From an uncultured Collinsella sp. (GTDB taxonomy: Bacteria > Actinomycetota > Coriobacteriia > Coriobacteriales > Coriobacteriaceae), in the NCBI GenBank assembly GCA_900553415.1, contig USDH01000060.1:1-8127 (forward strand): a stretch of 8,127 bases of DNA. The letters are read 5' to 3'. The notes beneath the pieces were generated by a model. That model made no database searches. It saw only the letters and a program-made list of their open reading frames with translations, and was not told the DNA's origin. Positions 6,878 to 8,127 of this stretch are shown piece by piece. How positions within the stretch are numbered: the first letter of the stretch is position 1; each line of letters starts with the position of its first letter. The translations under genes and the position numbers were made by a program.

Positions 6878-7690
6878 ATGACAGCTATCGATCGAGACCG
6901 GGCGCGCGCGGCCTTCAAAAGCTACACCGATGCCTACGACGCCACCAACCCACGCATCGCGCTCAAAATCGAGCATACGTACCACGTGGCCGAGGCATGC
7001 GATGCCGTAGCGCGCGAGCAGGGCTGGTCGTCAGAAGATATTGACCTGGCATGGCTTTGCGGCCTGCTACACGATATGGGCCGCTTTGAGCAGCTGCGAC
7101 GCTGGGACACCTTTAAGGACGCCGAGAGCATGAGCCATGCGGCGCTGGGCATCGAGGTCCTCTTTGGCGAGAATCCCGCCGATGCACCCGTCGTAACAAG
7201 CATCCGCGACTTTATCGATGACCCGGCAGAAGATGAGCTCATCCGAGCGAGCATTGCCTATCACAGCGATTTCCGTCTACCCGCGCAGCTCGACGTGCGC
7301 ACGCGAAGCTTCTGCGATATCGTGCGCGATGGTGACAAGATCGACATTATGCGCACCATCGCCGACAGCACCGTCGAGACCATCCTCAAGGTGGATGAGG
7401 ACACGTTTCTCGCCAGCCACTTCTCGACACCGGCGCTTACCGCCTTTGACGAGCATCGCTGCGTCGCGCGTGACGAGCGCAACGAGCCGGCGGACTACCT
7501 GGTGGGGCTCATCTGCTTTATGTTTGAGCTCGTCCATCCGGCAAGCCGTGCACTGGCGCGCGAGCAAGGCGATATCTATCGCCTGCTCGACGCGCCCTTT
7601 GGCATTACGCGCCCCTTTACCGATCCCGCCACGCAGGCAACCTGGAGCCGCCTAAAGAACGAGATGCGTGACTGGCTGGCGCGCGCCTAG
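6878..7690 (+). CDS. HD-domain metal-dependent phosphohydrolase
   Basis: The 270-residue soluble protein has an HD domain over roughly residues 25-160. The putative metal ligands are H33 (in EHTYHV), H65-D66 (LLHDMGRF), H87 (SHAALGIEVL), H129 (IAYHSDF) and D153 (DGDKID). The pattern H...HD...H...H...D resembles the extended set seen in two-metal HD enzymes (HD-GYP, PgpH, YqeK types) more than the minimal four-ligand HD set. The GYP motif is missing, so I do not call it a c-di-GMP phosphodiesterase. The C-terminal 100 residues (about 170-270) have no motif I recognise. The substrate is unknown; a nucleotide or phosphoester is the family expectation. The start at 6878 has AGGAAG (6867-6872) five bases upstream. 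No signal peptide or membrane segment is seen. It is divergent from azlC and convergent with etfA, with which it overlaps by four bases. Confidence 0.85.
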   Translation: MTAIDRDRARAAFKSYTDAYDATNPRIALKIEHTYHVAEACDAVAREQGWSSEDIDLAWLCGLLHDMGRFEQLRRWDTFKDAESMSHAALGIEVLFGENPADAPVVTSIRDFIDDPAEDELIRASIAYHSDFRLPAQLDVRTRSFCDIVRDGDKIDIMRTIADSTVETILKVDEDTFLASHFSTPALTAFDEHRCVARDERNEPADYLVGLICFMFELVHPASRALAREQGDIYRLLDAPFGITRPFTDPATQATWSRLKNEMRDWLARA

Positions 7691-8127
7691 CGCTCAAGCT
7701 GGGCCAGCAGCTCCTCAACGACCTCGACGGCGCCCCCAACAACCTTGTACTGGGCAGCACCAAAAATGGGGGCATCCGGGTCCTCGTTGATGGCGATAAT
7801 GCACTCCGCCCCACCGATGCCGGCAAGATGCTGGATGGCGCCCGAAACACCAATACTCACGAGAAGCTTAGGCGAAACCGATACGCCGGTCTGGCCAATC
7901 TGATGGCGATACTCCAACCAGCCGGCCTCCACGACAGGTCGCGTGCAGCCAAGCTCGGCTCCCAGAGCCTCGGCGAGCCTTCGCATCAGCGGCAGGTTTT
8001 TCTTGGAACCAATGCCGCGACCCACCACGACCAGGCGCTCGGCATCGGCGATCGAGGCCTGCTGCCCCCACTCCTCGGCGGGAATCGAGATCTCGACACG
8101 GGCCTTAGCATCATCCGCAAGCGATAT
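7687..8127 (-). CDS. etfA: Electron transfer flavoprotein alpha subunit, C-terminal part (5' truncated by window)
   Basis: The frame is open from the right edge to a TAG stop and gives the last 146 residues of ETF-alpha (FixB). This part is the FAD-binding domain, which passes electrons between flavoprotein dehydrogenases and acceptors as a heterodimer with EtfB. Conserved elements in order are VVVGRGIGSKKN, VEAGWLEYRHQIGQTG (QIGQTG at 7885-7902), SGAIQHLAG (7819-7845), INEDPDAPIF and a closing VVEELLAQL helix. All FAD-contact motifs expected in this domain are present. Sequence here cannot say whether the ETF is a bifurcating type; that needs the N-terminal half and EtfB. etfB and any partner dehydrogenase are expected upstream, beyond the right edge. 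An internal ATG at 8028 is not a start, because homologous sequence continues upstream of it. The stop overlaps that of the convergent HD gene. Confidence 0.95.
   Translation of the reverse strand: MSLADDAKARVEISIPAEEWGQQASIADAERLVVVGRGIGSKKNLPLMRRLAEALGAELGCTRPVVEAGWLEYRHQIGQTGVSVSPKLLVSIGVSGAIQHLAGIGGAECIIAINEDPDAPIFGAAQYKVVGGAVEVVEELLAQLER

Noticed and set aside
3240..7690. A c-di-GMP synthesis/degradation pair made of the GGDEF and HD proteins
   Set aside because: The HD protein lacks GYP, the genes are over 2 kb apart on opposite strands, and unrelated transporters lie between them. No sequence evidence links them.
1..8127. CRISPR array, tRNA/rRNA, IS element, phage or defence module
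   Set aside because: No spaced direct repeats, tRNA-like folds, transposase or integrase motifs, or terminal inverted repeats were found on either strand.

Overview
The window is high-GC bacterial chromosomal DNA with dense protein-coding genes, AGGAAG-type Shine-Dalgarno sites and short spacers. The gene content (a fused single-chain PurL with a C-terminal glutaminase, KdgT, AzlCD, EtfA) and base composition fit an anaerobic gut actinobacterium of the Coriobacteriia, perhaps a Collinsella. That placement is inference from style and content; the window holds no rRNA or other decisive marker.

Layout: the 3' part of purL (+, runs in from the left edge) ends at a very strong intrinsic terminator. 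A DMT/EamA-family membrane transporter (+) follows, and it converges on a membrane-bound GGDEF diguanylate cyclase (-). Next come a KdgT-type 2-keto-3-deoxygluconate permease (-) and an overlapping azlC-azlD pair for branched-chain amino acid export (-). Divergent from azlC is an HD-domain metal-dependent phosphohydrolase (+). Its stop codon overlaps that of the convergent etfA (-), which runs out of the right edge.

The genes look like ordinary housekeeping and transport functions placed side by side, not one pathway. Only azlC and azlD form a clear operon, through an 11-bp overlap. PurL belongs to de novo purine synthesis, KdgT to sugar-acid (pectin/uronate) uptake, AzlCD to amino acid export, EtfA to flavin-based electron transfer, and the GGDEF protein to c-di-GMP signalling. 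The GGDEF gene is visibly poorer in GC than its neighbours.

I found no CRISPR array, tRNA, rRNA, insertion sequence, phage gene or defence module. Points worth a second look are mostly regulatory: a tandem repeat and possible promoter just ahead of the purL terminator, an inverted repeat between kdgT and the cyclase promoter, a hairpin that could mask the kdgT ribosome-binding site, and the CTAG shared stop of the HD and etfA genes. The HD protein also carries an extended set of putative metal ligands. I do not see a convincing new multi-gene system.
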